Assembly: GCF_009905375.1 (NCBI RefSeq)
Contig: NC_133657.1
Span: 60,867,227 to 60,931,226, forward strand
Source: Apium graveolens
Lineage: Eukaryota; Streptophyta; Magnoliopsida; Apiales; Apiaceae
Length of the DNA: 64,000 nt
Direction of reading: 5' to 3'
The notes under the pieces are model-generated. The model saw only the letters and a list, made by a program, of their open reading frames with translations. It was not told the origin of the DNA and searched no databases. Below, in pieces: positions 1 to 12,113 of this stretch; position 1 is the first letter of the stretch; the number at the start of each line of letters is the position of its first letter. The translations under genes and the position numbers were made by a program.

Positions 1-1619
1 TATCATTTTTATCACCTCCATAACCTAAGCCCTCTTTCCAGTTTCCACTACTTAACAAATTCTGAATTGTTCTGCCAGAGTTAGTCCAAGTCCTGATAAT
101 CTCTCTTTCCTTTTCTAACTCAATTTTTAGAGATTCATTCATTTTAAGTACTTCATCCCTAACATAGAAAGCATCATCTCTATCTTTCTGAGTTTGATGG
201 AACATGACTAACTCTTTTTCTAAATAATCATTCCTCTTTTTACAAGCAAGATTTTCAGAAGTTAATCTTTCACATGTTAAAGTTTGATCTCTATAACTAA
301 AGTACATGGTTTTAAGATATCTTCTCAACTCATTAATGTCATCAGTATGAAAGGCATAAGTAGTTTGAGGTACCTTTAACTCAGCAGCTTCAGAACTGCT
401 ATCAGCATTTGCCATCAAGGCATAGTTCACCTCACTTTCAGAATCTGAAGTGTCTGTCCAACTTTTCTTCTTTGTGACAAGAGCCTTGCCTTTGTCACTC
501 TTCACTTTCTTGCAATCAGGAGATATGTGGCCTTTCTCACCACAGTTGTAGCATTTGACATTTGTGTAATCTCCTCTGTCAGACTTCCCTCCTTTGCCTT
601 CAGTTTTTCTGAAATTCTTCTTGTCAGAACTTGCACCTTTCCTGGAAAACTTCTTTCCTTTCCTGAATTTTCTGTATGCAATCCTTGTGGTTCCTTTCAC
701 CATAAGAGCACACAGCTTCATCATTTCTTCATCAGCATCCATCTCAGGAAAGCTTTCAGTTTCTGAGTCATCATCACTATCAGAACTTGATGACTCAGTA
801 TCAGACTTTGTGATGAGCACTTTTCCCTTGCCTTTCCTTGAGGTAGCTGCCTTGGAGGATTCTTCCTCAGAGCAATTGTCCTTGACTTTCCTCCTTTCCT
901 CTTGCTTCTTTGTTCCATCTCAAGTTCATGAGTCTTGAGCATCCCATAAATTTCATCAAGAGTTGTTTCTTCAAGATTATAGTTGTCTCTTATAATTGTG
1001 GCCTTCAAATCCCAACTTTCAGGAAGAGCTAACAGGAATTTAAGATTTGAATCTTCAAGATTATACTCCTTATCAACTAGTGACAAATCATTCAAGAGTT
1101 TGACAAATCAGTCATATAAATCAGTCAATGACTCATTAGGCTTTGAGTCAAAGTGTTCATACTCTTGAGTGAGTATAGTCTTCCTGTTCTTCTTAATCGA
1201 ATCAGTTCCCTGGCATCTTGTCTCCAAGGCATCCCATATCTCCTTTGCAGTCTTGCAGTTAATTACCCTGTTGACATTATATTATCAATGGCACTATGCA
1301 GCAAGTGTCGTACCTTAGCATCCTTAGTAATTGATGTGATATGTTCAGCAGTGTAATTACTCTTCTCCTTTGGTATAGACTTTGCTGCTTCACCTGCAAC
1401 TACAACAGTGAGTTTTGTTGGCTTGTGAGGTCCTTCATTGATTCTATCAAGATATTCTGGATCTGTAGCTTCCAGAAACATAGTCATCCTCACCTTCCAT
1501 ATGGGATATTCAGATGGTTTCAGTATGGGAACTCTAATAGCCTCATATCGACTATGGATTTGAGTCTTTGGAGGTTCTTCAGTTTTGGTGGGCTTGGTTG
1601 GAGTTTCTGCTTCAGACAT
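1..1619 (-). pseudogene. gag: gag of element 1, broken, cut by the window edge
   Basis: Capsid/nucleocapsid protein of a copia element. Translation starts with MSEAETPTKP at 1619, the same start context as the gag proteins of elements 4 and 5. The N-terminal half aligns throughout with the intact gag at 32548-34884. A CCHC zinc knuckle (CYNCGEKGHISPDC) is encoded at about 509-560. Breaks seen by comparison with the intact copy are a one-base deletion near 1272, an in-frame TGA near 1106 and a further frameshift near 870. The left edge lies at the sequence encoding the conserved GLGYG segment, so roughly the last 200 codons are missing from the window. Not expected to give a working protein. 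Confidence 0.85.
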
Positions 1620-1660
1620 GATTGTTTTTGGATCTTAAACTGTTTGTGTGTTAACAGATA

Positions 1661-1673
1661 GGCTCTGATACCA
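1661..1673 (-). other. Primer-binding site of element 1
   Basis: On the minus strand the bases two positions inside the LTR read TGGTATCAGAGCC, complementary to the 3' end of plant initiator tRNA-Met. This is the usual primer of copia elements and marks the LTR/internal boundary. Confidence 0.9.
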
Positions 1674-1675
1674 CT

Positions 1676-2274
1676 TGTTAGGTCACACACACTGTAGAAG
1701 GGGGTTGAATACAGTGTATAGCACAATCAAATCGAATTCAAAGAACACAAGTAACAGAAAACAAACTTTATTAAACTCTGTTACAATGTAGAACTGTCCT
1801 CTCTCAGTGATAAATAAAATATCACGAGAGCTGCTAGGGTTACAATGAATAATATTCTCGATAATGATAACACTTATAGTGTAAACCCTATGTCTGTGTT
1901 TATATATTACACAGTTACAAGATAATCGCTAATTGATATGAAATATAATTTTGCTTCCTAAAATATATCAACCAGTTATCTTTTCTTCCAAGTACTCTAT
2001 TCTTCATAGAATTCCTTCTTCATGCATATCTCTTCTTGCGTTTGTCTTGATCTTCTTTCCTTTCAATCAGCCGCCTTCCTTATCTGAAAGTTTCCTTTAA
2101 GTCCTGATATTATCTCCTGATAAATATCTCCTGAACCTTAAATACTGATAACTTAAGTTCTGACTTCAGTATAAGTGTTGATTTCCAGTTAAGTACTGAT
2201 TTGTCCTGTTTAAGTAAGATCTGAAAACTAAACACAAATCATATTAGACATGACATTATCAAATATATCTAAAA
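1676..2274 (-). repeat. 5' LTR of element 1
   Basis: On the plus strand it starts TGTTAGGTCACACAC and ends TATATCTAAAA, matching the LTRs of elements 4 and 5 over its whole length (about 600 bp) with moderate divergence. It contains the shared TATA region (reverse of TATATTACACAG near 1899-1915) and several copies of the CTGAT/ATCAG motif typical of U3 in this family. Confidence 0.85.
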
Positions 2275-2763
2275 TATGTAACAGAAAACAAGTTTATTCA
2301 ATATATCAAACTCTGTTATAGTAGGTTTAATCTACTCTCTTAGTGATGTATGATATCACTAAGAGCTGCTAGGGTTACAATGAATAATATTCTCGTGAAT
2401 GATAACACATATAGTGTAAACCCTAATTTGTGTTTATATACTACACAGTTACAAGATATCTCTTAATTGATATGATAATGATTCTGTTTCCTAGAATACA
2501 TCAATCAGAGATTATCTACTGCAGTCCTATAGCTGTCCAATTCTTCATACATATCTTTACTTGTTTAATCCAGATCATCTCATATAAATCAGCTGCTTTC
2601 CTTATCTGAAGTGTACCCGCACTTAAGTCCTAATATAAGTTCTGACGCCTTAAGTTCTGATAACTTCCTGTCTTCAGTGAGTTCTGATTTCCAGTTAAGT
2701 TCTGATACTAAGTTCTGAAACTAAATAAATCAGATTAGACATGACATCACAAATATATCTAAC
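2275..2763 (-). repeat. 3' LTR of element 2, interrupted by element 1
   Basis: Matches 11625-12113 of the 5' LTR almost base for base. The bases matching 11553-11624 are missing on the left and should resume beyond the left end of element 1, outside the window, if the insertion model is right. Confidence 0.85.
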
Positions 2764-2775
2764 AATCTCCCCCAA
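2764..2775 (-). other. Polypurine tract of element 2
   Basis: The minus strand reads GTTGGGGGAGAT directly before the LTR. This is the Sirevirus-type plus-strand primer and is identical in elements 4 and 5. Confidence 0.85.
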
Positions 2776-2902
2776 CTTGTAAATTATGAACAATATACAA
2801 GTTAACAGATTTGATGATGTCAAAAAAATTTAAGTACAAATGCAATGAGATATTATTTTAAACAGCTAAATACAACTTACAGTACTTGTAGCTTTACCAA
2901 TA

Positions 2903-4690
2903 TCACTGAATCAATCTGAATCCATAGTGATTCCTTGTAAAGTCTGTTATCAGCTTGTCCTCAGCATTTCTCAGAACTTCAACTAACTGTGCTTTAACTT
3001 GCATCAGTTCTTCATCTTCATTATCACCAATATGATAAATGGATGCTCTGAGTGCAGGAATTGATGTTTTTTCAAACCCATCTCCAAGTCTGATAACTCT
3101 GGGATATGAAGAGTCTTCATTATAGCATAGACATTTTCCCTTCAGAATTACTTCAATCTTGGTAGACTTCTTTTTCATAGAAACTTCCCTTCCATCATCT
3201 TTAGTGATTTTTGGAATGTATTCAGAAGCTTTTGCACCAGAAATTCTGAGAAGATCTCTTATAGCCTTCAAAATGTAATCTGAAGTAACATCAGATTTTA
3301 CTTCCAGAAGGTAGTGAATATGTTGAAGCTCTTTGACAAACTTCTTTAGCACATCAGAATCTGCTAGTCTGTAAGTTCTGCCATCATTGAGAAACATGAT
3401 CAATTTTTCTTTAACTTCTAATTCATCATGAGTATCTATGACAATTTGAGCAGACAGCACTTTGTCAAGGTGATTTTGTTTAATTTCTTCATATGGCTTA
3501 TCTGTCAAAATGAAAGGATCTCTGAGAGTAACTTCTACTCCTGTTTGTCTCTTTTATTTGTCAGAACCTAACCCAGACTTGTCTTTAACTTGTTTTGGTC
3601 TAACCCCAAAAGATATAAGCTGATTCAACATTAGATTGGTCTTAGGTTCCACTGGAGTAGCTTTGTTCCATAACAGCTTCTTTTTCTAATCAAGTGTTAA
3701 GCTGTCTATGTCAACTTGAGTAGTGTCAGAGGTTGATGTCTTCATGAATTGGTCAGGATTTGCACTTTCATCTGTAGCTTGTTGTTTTGAAATATCTTCA
3801 CTCTGAACAACTTGAGCTATGTCAGAGGTTGTCTTAGATTCTTCTGTCATCCTCTTTCTCTTCAGAGTTTCAACTGTTTCATCTTCAGCAGCAGTATCAT
3901 CAAAGACTTGAACCATCTTGCACACAGGATCCATCAGAATTTGAGGAATCTTCATCTTCTGTTTCTTGACTGTCTCCCCAACTTTTCCTTTTCCCTTGTC
4001 TTTGGGATCAGTAGTAGTTTGAGATCTAGTCCTTGATCTAGGAATCTCTGTGGAAGATCTTTCTCCTATCACAATCCGCTTTTCTTTTAGCCTTGGTAGC
4101 TTTTTAGCATCAGAAGCTTTTGACTTGGGTTTGCTCTTCTCAGCAGCAATTTTAGCTTCTTCTTCTCTCAATTCCTCTAAATCCACTCCTCGATTATCCT
4201 TAAGGAATAGTCTCTTGGCCAATTCTTCATCAACAGATTGAATTTTGGGATCTTTGTAGAAGAATGTTGCTCTCTTTACTTTGAATTTCAAAGTCTGCAA
4301 AAACTTTTGTGACTTTTGGCTTCCAGCTTGGACTATCACATCAGAAGTAGTTGTCAGAACTTGATCATTAGTATTTGAAGTATCAACATTTGTGATCAAC
4401 AAAGGAACATCCTGATATGTTGGCTTCTTTCCTTCCTTATTCCTCCCTTGCATAGCAGATCTATCAGAGTTCTTGCTACCAGACATTCTCTGATGAGAAC
4501 TTGTCTGTTAAGTAGGAATTCTGCCCAGCTGCTTCCCTTGACTTTGACCTCTACTTTTTTCAGAGTTTCCCTGGTCATCTCCATGATCATCCATTTTCTT
4601 CAGCGTTTGACTTGGTGAGCATTTGGACTTAACTACCTTCTCCCCCTTTTTGGCATCATCTGTCAGAAGTAGAGATAGAAAGATTTCCAC
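2903..4690 (-). pseudogene. C-terminal half of the extra 3' ORF of element 2
   Basis: This matches the C-terminal part of the long 3' ORF of element 5. It begins within the conserved stretch LLTDDAKKGEKVVKSKC and ends with the C-terminal domain containing DGRTYRLADS and a segment on local regulation of length like the element 5 tail. The segments 4690-4508, 4486-3686 and 3508-2903 are all in one frame, separated by in-frame stops (at 4508-4510 and 3686-3688, and between 3686 and 3508), so the damage here is mostly nonsense rather than frameshift. The N-terminal domain and coiled coil found in element 5 are missing, and the sequence upstream of about 4710 switches directly to spacer. The function of the family is unknown. 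Confidence 0.7.
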
Positions 4691-4710
4691 TGAAGATTGG
4701 ATCTCATTTA

Positions 4711-5816
4711 ATTATTTTTCTGTGAAATATAACCGTTACAGTAAATACTAAAAATAAGTCAAGTAAATAAATAATTCCACGTAAGCATCAGGATTTGCAT
4801 CAGAACTTGACTATTATCAGAATTTAACGGTCATCAGAACATGGCCTCTGTACTCAAAAGGTGAATGACTATTTCTGTGTTTCTTCACATAAATACTGAC
4901 TGGTTTCTTCAGAGTGTAGTCATCAGAACATAATCAGAACTTGTCCTCGGAATTTATGCAAATAATACTTAACTGTTTATCAGAAACAACTTAATCACCA
5001 CAATAATTTTCATCATTCATGATCAGATAAATATTAAAGTCTGATAAACTTCAGTATATCTTCGAAATAAGGCATAACTAAGAAAAATGCTTAAAATCTA
5101 TCTTTAATTGTGAAGTCTACTGTAGAATAAAGTTATGCAAGAATCCACCTCAACTGTTTGTGCTTATTTTATGCATCTTTTGAAATTCTTTTGACAAGGG
5201 CTTCTCAGTGTAAATGAGTTACAACTGCCATCATAATTAATGTTGTTATCAGAATATTTCTCCAGTAATCAAAGAATGTGAAAAGTCACCAAGAAAAATT
5301 AATTTGATTTTCTAATGCATATAACGTAATAACAGCAATGCACTTGGATATTCCCTTTCACATATTTACTTTAGATCTCAAAGGAGTACCTGATTTCAAT
5401 TTTTTTATTTTCTACAGATAAGTGAGGCTTATCAATCAAGTAATTCATCCTTAAGATTTACTGACATCAGAATTTGACAGATAAGAAGCAATAATATAGT
5501 TTGTGACTTAGTAATAAGATATAGGAAGTAAATTTGACTAAGATCAAAATCAGAATTTGCTTGTGTTATTGATTTCCACATAAATAACTAATTCAAACAT
5601 GGGATACATAGTTTGTTAAAGACTACTAAGTCAGCATCTAACAAGATAATCCTCATTGGATTGAATAGTCACAGAACATTCAAAACACTTTCAGAGTTTA
5701 TAGAATCACATCAGATAATAAGCAATATTTAATATGTTACAATTTAAGCTTAGATTACATTGAGATAAAAAAATCTGTAAACACTGATCATAAAGTCTGA
5801 TGCATGAGAACAAAAA
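4711..5816 (-). other. Non-coding spacer between pol and 3' ORF of element 2
   Basis: About 1.1 kb with no ORF. It holds many copies of ATCAGAACTT-like motifs on the plus strand (AAGTTCTGAT in the sense of the element) and a conserved block near 5190-5420 that is also present in elements 4 (about 25300-25520) and 5 (about 38460-38700). The small TATA-ORF unit of elements 4 and 5 is absent. Confidence 0.7.
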
Positions 5817-8800
5817 CTAAATAGATTTTGAGAAAGAACCTGAAACCATTCCAAGTTCATTTATCAGTCTTGTAAAAGTAGCTTCACATAGTGGTTTTAT
5901 GAAGATATCTGCTAGTTGTTGATCTGTTGGAATAAAATGAAATTCCACTGTACCTTCCATCACATGTTCCCTTATGAAATGATACCTAATGTTGATGTGC
6001 TTTGTCATTGAGTGTTGAACTGGATTTCCTGTCATTGCAATAGCATTTTGATTATCACAGTAAATAGGTATTTTAGAAAATTCTAACCCATAGTCCGGTA
6101 ACTGATTCTTCATCCAAAGAATCTGTGCACAACAGTTTCCTGCAGCAATATATTCTGCTTCTGCAGTTGATGTGGAAATTGATTTCTGTTTCTTGCTAAA
6201 CCAAGAAATCAATCTGCCTCCAAGAAATCGGTAGCTTCCACTTGTGCTTTTCCTGTCAATTTTGCATCCTGCAAAATCTACATATGAGTAACCTATTAAC
6301 TTAAATTCTGATTCTTTGGGATACCACAATCCCAAATCAGCAGTACCTTTAAGATACTTGAAAATTCTTTTTGCAGCTATAAGGTGAGGTTCTCTTGGAT
6401 CTTCCTGAAATCTTGCACAGAGACAGGTAGCATACATGATATCAGGTCTACATGCAGTCAAATATAAAAGTGTGCCAATCATACTTCTGTAGTTAGTAAT
6501 ATCTACTGATACTCCAGTGTCTTTATCTAACTTTCTGGTTGTGGCCATGGGAGTGGATGCAGTTGAACTGTCATGCATTCCAAATTTCTTGAGTAAATTT
6601 ATGGTGTACTTGGATTGATTTATGAAAGTACCTTCTTCAGTTTGCTTGACTTGAAGTCCCAGAAAATAACTCAACTCTCCCATCATACTCATTTGATATC
6701 TTGACTGCATTAGCTTTGAAAACTTTTCACAAAGTTTGGCATTTGTAGAACCAAAAATGATATCATCAACATAAATTTGGACTAAAAGTAAGTCCTTGCC
6801 ATGGTTGATATAGAACATAGTTTTATCAATTGTGCCTCTGGTAAATCCACTTTCCAGAAGAAATTGTGCCAGAGTTTCATATCATGCTCTTGGAGCTGGC
6901 TTTAGGCCATAGAGTGCTTTATCAAGTCTGTAAACATGATTAGGAAATTTTGGATCTACAAATCCTGGAGGTTGTTCAACATATACCTCTTTCTCTAATT
7001 CTCCATTGAGAAATGCACTCTTTACATCCATTTGAAAGACTTTAAACTTCTTGTGAGCAGCATAAGCCAAAAGATTCGTATGGCTTCTAATCTAGCAACT
7101 GGAGCATATTTTACATCATAATCAATACCCTTCTGTTGAGAATATCCTTTTACAACCAGTTTTGCTTTATTCCTTGTTATTATGCCATCACTGTCAGTTC
7201 TGTTTCCGAATACCCATCTTGTGCCAACAATGGACCTGTTCTTTGGTCTTGGCACTAGGGTCCAGACTTTATTTCTTTCAAATTCATTTAACTTTTCCTG
7301 CATTGCTTGCACCCAATCAGCATCTTGAAGAGCTTATTTCACTTTCTTTGGTTCAGTCTGAGATAGAAAGGAATGATAGAGATATTCATTTGTTGTTGCT
7401 GTTCTAGTTCTGACAGCTGCTTCAGGATCTCTAATTATTAAGTCAGGTGTGTGTGATTTAGTCCACTTCCTTGCAGATGGAAGTTGATCTCTAGAATTGG
7501 ATCCTCCCCCATGATTTATGCTGTCTCCATTAGTATTTTCTGATGCTTCCCCTTAAATTATGCTCTTTGAGATTCCAAAATTTGAGTTGGATCCTTCAGG
7601 AATTGAAGAATTAAAGTTTCCAGAATTGTCAGAATTTGGCTCATCAGAACTTGATGAATCAGAACTTGATGAATAAGAACTTGAAGAGCCAGTGACTGGT
7701 TCTGATACTTCTTGAGAGTCTTGAGATGTGGTATGATCATCAGCTTGCTCCCCCTGAACAGGTGCAATTTCCTTTGGAGCAGTTACCACGGTTTCAATGA
7801 CATCAGAATTTAACCTGTCAGAACTTACAGGATCATGATTTAGGTCATCAGAATTTACAGAATCAGAATTTGCATCTTCATTTTCAAATCTCAGCTGATC
7901 ATGATCATTGAAATCTTCAAGTTCAGTAATCTTTTTTATCATCAAAAGATACATTGATAGATTCCATGACAACCCTTGTTCTTAAATTGTAGACTATGAA
8001 GGCTTTTGTGGAAAGTGGATATCCAACAAAAATTCCTTCATCAGCTTTTAGATTAAATTTTGACAGCTGTTCAGGATGAGTCTTAAGAACAAAATACTTG
8101 CATCCAAATACATTAAAGTATTTTAGATTTGGCTTCTTTTTCTTCACCATATCATATGGTATTTTTCCATGCTTGTTTATGAGTGTAGCATTCTGTGTAA
8201 AACAAGCAGTCTGCACAGCTTCAGCCCAAAAATAGGTTGGTAGCTTTGCTTTATCAAGCATAGTTCGTGCAGCTTCAATAAGAGTCCTGTTCTTTTTTTT
8301 CTACAACTCCATTCTGCTGTGGAGTTCCAGGTGTAGAAAATTCTTGCTTTATTACTTGCTCTTTGCAGAACTCTTCCATGATCGAATTCTTGAACTCAGT
8401 GCCATTATCACTTCTTATTATTTTAACAGAATCTTTGACTAACTTATCCATCCGTCTGACATGATCAGTTAGAGTAGATGCAGTTTCATTCTTCTTGTGC
8501 AAGAAATACACCCAAGTGTATCTTGTGAACTCATCCACTATAACCATAGCATATTCCTTCTTTGCAATAGACATGACATTGATTGGACCAAATAGATCAA
8601 CATGCAGTAAGTGATAAGGCTCAAGAATTGAGGATTCAGTTTTGCTCTTGAATGAAGATTTTCTTTATTTTGCCTTTTGACATGAGTCACAAAGACCATC
8701 AGGAGCAAATATTGATTTTGGCAGTCCTCTCACAAGATCTTTCTTTACTAGCTCATTTATGTTGTTGAAATTTAAATGAGAGAGTCTCTTGTGTCAATTC

Positions 8801-9190
8801 CAGCTTTCTTCAATTGATGCTCTGCTTAACAGACAGATTGCAGAACCATCAGAATTCGTTGAAAGTCTGGCTTCATATATGTTACCATGTCTGTAACCTT
8901 TCAGAACCACTTTTCGTGTAGAATTACTTAAAACTTCACAGTGTTCTTCAAATAAATCCACATGATAACCTCTGTCACAGATTTGACTCACACTTAGCAG
9001 ATTATGTTTAAGTCTTGAGACAAGAGCTACTGTTTCAATTATGACATTCCCAAGATTGATATTGCCATATCCCAGAGTCTTTCCCATGTTGCCATCTCCA
9101 TAAGAAACTCCTGGGCCAGCTTTCTTATTTCCAGTCATATGTCCCGAACAACCACTGTCCAGAACCAAGATGTTTTTCCTGTTGCCCTAC
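5817..9190 (-). pseudogene. pol: pol of element 2 (protease-integrase-RT-RNase H), broken
   Basis: Copia polyprotein order is preserved. The protease DSG ([11 protein letters not shown]) is encoded near 9120-9168. Integrase with RSDNGTEF is at 8275-8574, the integrase C-terminal region with a serine/aspartate-rich linker is at 7553-8261, and RT runs from 7312 down with the YVDDIIFG active site near 6750-6775. RNase H with STAEAEYIA and YCDNQ is at 5817-6300. The longest open stretch is 333 codons (5817-6818). Frameshifts or stops occur near 6880, 7060, 7335, 7555, 7930, 8290, 8665 and 8795. The end, VSGSFSKS, matches elements 4 and 5. Confidence 0.85.
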
Positions 9191-9204
9191 AATCACAAAG
9201 TCCA

Positions 9205-11490
9205 TCATTGATTAGTTTTAAGGACCCAGACTTGCTTGGATTCTTTGGCCTTGTTAAGTTTGTTAGCATTTGCAGCGGATTTAGTTTCAGAGTTTATGCT
9301 AACATGCTTTTTATCAAACTTTATATTAGACTTTGCATCAGAATTTACACTAACTTTCTTTAAAGAAGGTTTTATTTCATAATAATCATAGTACAAACTA
9401 TGATTTCCTTACAAGTATAAATAGAAAGCCATAAACTACCACAATGAAAACAAGGATTTTGTGGTTTAAACCTAATATACTGACTCTTAACTCCTGATCT
9501 AGGAGGTAAAGAGTTTATATCTTTATTTTTATTGCAAAAGAAGCAAGATGGTTAGATTTTCCACAATTATAGCATTTCTTTCTAGGAGCATTAGGAACAG
9601 GCATATAATTATTACTTTTATTCACACCTTCCTTTCCATTCCTATTTTTCCTAGCTTCCTTTACCTTGTTCACATTTTTAATCTCTTTCAGCTTATACTT
9701 AAGCTGCTTCTTTGTCATTAAGCCAATGTTTACCAATGCCGGTTTTTCCTATTTTAATTTATCAGAAGTTGACGTTTCTTTGACTTCTATTTTAGGGTCT
9801 TTCATCTCTTCAGAATTAGACACAACAGTTTTTGCAACAAATTTAACAGGATTTACCTTTGGCTTAATTGGAAAAGTCCCTTTCTCACTTTTACCATCTT
9901 TATAACCTAACCCCTCTTTCCAGTTTCCACTACTTAGAATATTCTGAGTTATTTTTCCTGAGTTAGTCCAAGTCCTCATGATTTCTCTTTCTTTTTCTAA
10001 TTCAGTTTTTAGATAATCATTCTGTTTAAGCAATTCATTCTTAACATACACAACATTATCTCTCTCTGTCTGAATAGTGTTCATCTTGACTAACTCTTCT
10101 TCTAGATAGCTATTTCTATTTCTGTACTTTAGATTTTCAGATTTTAATCTTTCATTCTCTAAAGTTTGATCTCTACAGCTAATATAAATGTTTTTCACAA
10201 ATAATCTCAACTCAGTAATATCTTCTGTATCAAAAGCAAGAGTTGATAGAGGTACCTTTAGTTCAGCAGCATCAGAACTGCTATCAGCATTTGCCATTAA
10301 GGCATAGTTCACCTCTTCTTCAGATTCTGAAGTGTCTTCCCAGTTTTTCTTTTTTGTGATAAGTGCCTAGCCTTTATCACCTTTTCCTTTCTTGCAATCA
10401 GGAGAGATGTGGCCTCTTTCACCACAATTGTAGCATTTGACATTTGAGTTGTCTCCTCTGTCAGACTTTCCTCCTTTGCCTTCAGTCTTTCTGAACCCTT
10501 TCTTGTCAGAACTTCCACCTTTCCTGGAAAACTTCTTACCCTTTCTGAATTTCTTGTAGGCTATCTTTATGATACCCTTCATCATAAGAGCACACAGTTG
10601 CATCATCTCTGCATCAACATCCACTTCAGATAAATTTTCAGGTTTTGAAGCATCATCAAAATCTGATGACTCTGAATCAGACTGTATGATGAGAGCCTTT
10701 CCTTTTGCCTTCCTAGAGACAATTGGCTTTTCTTCAGTCTTTAAAGCAACTATCTTAGACTTCCCTTCATGCCTCTTCTTTCTTTGCTCCATCTCAAGTT
10801 CATGAGTCTTGAGCATCCCATAGATTTCATCAAGAGACATATTTACAAGTTTATAGTTGTCTCTTATTGTAGTAGCTTTCAAATCCCACTTTTCAGGAAG
10901 AGCTAGTAGGAATTTCATATTTGAATCTTCTGGATCATATTCCTTATCCACTAGTGACATATCATTGAACAACTTTGTGAATCTGTCATATGTATCCGTT
11001 AGTGACTCACCAGATTTTGAGTCAAAGTGCTCATACTCCTGTGTGAGTATTGTCTTCCTATTCTTTTTGATGGCATTAGTTCCTTGACATCTCACTTCCA
11101 ATGCATCCCAGATTTCTTTTGCAGTCTTGCATCCAATCACCCTGTTTTACATGACATTGTCAAGTGCACTGGCAAGTGTCTTACTTTTGCATCCTTGCCT
11201 AGTGAAGAGATGTCTTCAATGGTGAATTCTCTCTTTTCTTTGGGAATCATCCTCTGTGGCTCATTCCCAACTGCAACAGAAAGCTTTGTGGGCTTGTTTG
11301 GACCATCATAAATTATGTCTAAATATTCTGGACCTGTAGCTTCCAGAAATATGGCCATCTTCACACTCCATACAGGGTACTCAGACACCCTAAGCATAGG
11401 AACCCTGATGGTTTCATATCTACTGGTGTTTTGAATGGGTTGAACCTTTGCAGGTTCTTGAGGGTCTTATGTTTTCGATTGATCAGACAT
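9205..11490 (-). pseudogene. gag: gag of element 2, broken
   Basis: The start codon lies at 11488-11490 (MSDQ), but codon 7 or 8 is a stop. The body (11397 to 10367) aligns with other Sirevirus gags of this window through FLEATGPEYL, CQGTNAIKKNRKTIL, KSGESLTDTYDRFTKL and the zinc knuckle CYNCGERGHISPDC. Later segments (10312-9749, 9736-9515, 9396-9205) contain the coiled-coil-like region, a second knuckle CYNCGKSNHLASF and the C-terminal KQVWVLKT. Frameshifts separate these pieces. In the gap to pol, stops are followed by TTTGTGATTGTAGGG, a variant of the conserved TGATTGCAGGG context. Confidence 0.85.
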
Positions 11491-11537
11491 GATTGATTGT
11501 TTGTTTGGATCTTAACTGTTTGTAAGCTTAATAGATT

Positions 11538-11550
11538 GGCTCAGATACCA
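11538..11550 (-). other. Primer-binding site of element 2
   Basis: The minus strand reads TGGTATCTGAGCC, one mismatch from the initiator tRNA-Met complement used by the other Sireviruses here. Confidence 0.85.
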
Positions 11551-11552
11551 CT

Positions 11553-12113
11553 TGTTAGGCCTCAATGATATTATAGAAGGGGGTTGAATATAGTATCTAC
11601 AATCAATTCGATTATAAACACAAGTATGTAACAGAAAACAAGTTTATTCAATATATCAATCTCTGTTACAGTAGGTTTAATCTACTCTCTCAGTGATGTA
11701 TGATATCACTAAGAGCTGCTAGGGTTACAATGAATAATATTCTCTTGAATGATAACACATATAGTGTAAACCCTATCTGTGTTTATATACAACACAGTTA
11801 CAAGATATCTCCTAATTGATATGATAATGATTCTGCTTCCTAGAATACATCAATCAGAGATTATCTACTGCAGTCCTATAGCTGTCCAATTCTTCATGCA
11901 TATCTTTACTTGTTTAATCCAGATCCTTTTCTGTAAATCAGCTGCTTTCCTTATCAGAAGTGTACCCGCACTTAAGTCCTGATATAAGTTCTGACGTCTT
12001 AAGTTCTGATAACTTCCTGTCTTCAGTAAGTTTTGATTTCAGGTTAAGTTCTGATACTAAGTTCTGAAACTAAACAAATCAGATTAGACATGACATCACA
12101 AATATATCTAACA
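11553..12113 (-). repeat. 5' LTR of element 2
   Basis: 561 bp bounded by TGTTAGGCCTC on the left and ATATCTAACA on the right (plus strand). It is related to the LTRs of elements 1, 4 and 5 but distinct in its right terminal region (element sense), so it is a sister family. A TATA-like TATATACAACACAG lies near 11783-11797. Confidence 0.85.

Larger units (their letters stand above)
1..2274 (-). mobile_element. Element 1: partial Sirevirus-type Ty1/copia retrotransposon
   Basis: Read on the minus strand this is 5' LTR (1676-2274), primer-binding site (1661-1673) and gag (from 1619 leftwards); pol and the 3' LTR lie beyond the left edge. Gag is closely related to those of elements 4 and 5, so it belongs to the same family or a close sister. 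The LTR stops at 2274, in the middle of a different LTR (that of element 2). The simplest reading is that element 1 inserted into the 3' LTR of element 2, with TATGT (2275-2279) as the right target-site copy. The terminal bases of this LTR read TAAAA instead of TAACA, a single change. Confidence 0.8.
2275..12113 (-). mobile_element. Element 2: decayed Sirevirus-type Ty1/copia retrotransposon
   Basis: The minus-strand order is 5' LTR (11553-12113), primer-binding site, gag, pol, spacer, 3' ORF, polypurine tract (2764-2775) and 3' LTR (2275-2763, incomplete). About 72 bp of the 3' LTR are absent, and element 1 begins exactly at the gap. The two LTRs differ at roughly 4% of compared positions by eye, so it is older than elements 4 and 5. 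All three coding regions carry frameshifts and stops. The 3' module has lost the small ORF and the N-terminal half of the 3' ORF. The right flank is a copia LTR fragment (12114-12830). No target duplication can be checked because the left end lies outside the window. Confidence 0.85.

Noticed and set aside
527..1356. Open frames of 60-110 codons on the plus strand across gag of elements 1 and 2
   Set aside because: They lie exactly opposite the gag coding sequence and recur opposite each gag copy, so they are complements of a biased coding strand, not genes.
2200..2300. Chimeric LTR made by unequal recombination at 2274/2275
   Set aside because: Possible, but a simple insertion of element 1 explains the same junction with one terminal base change and makes a testable prediction.
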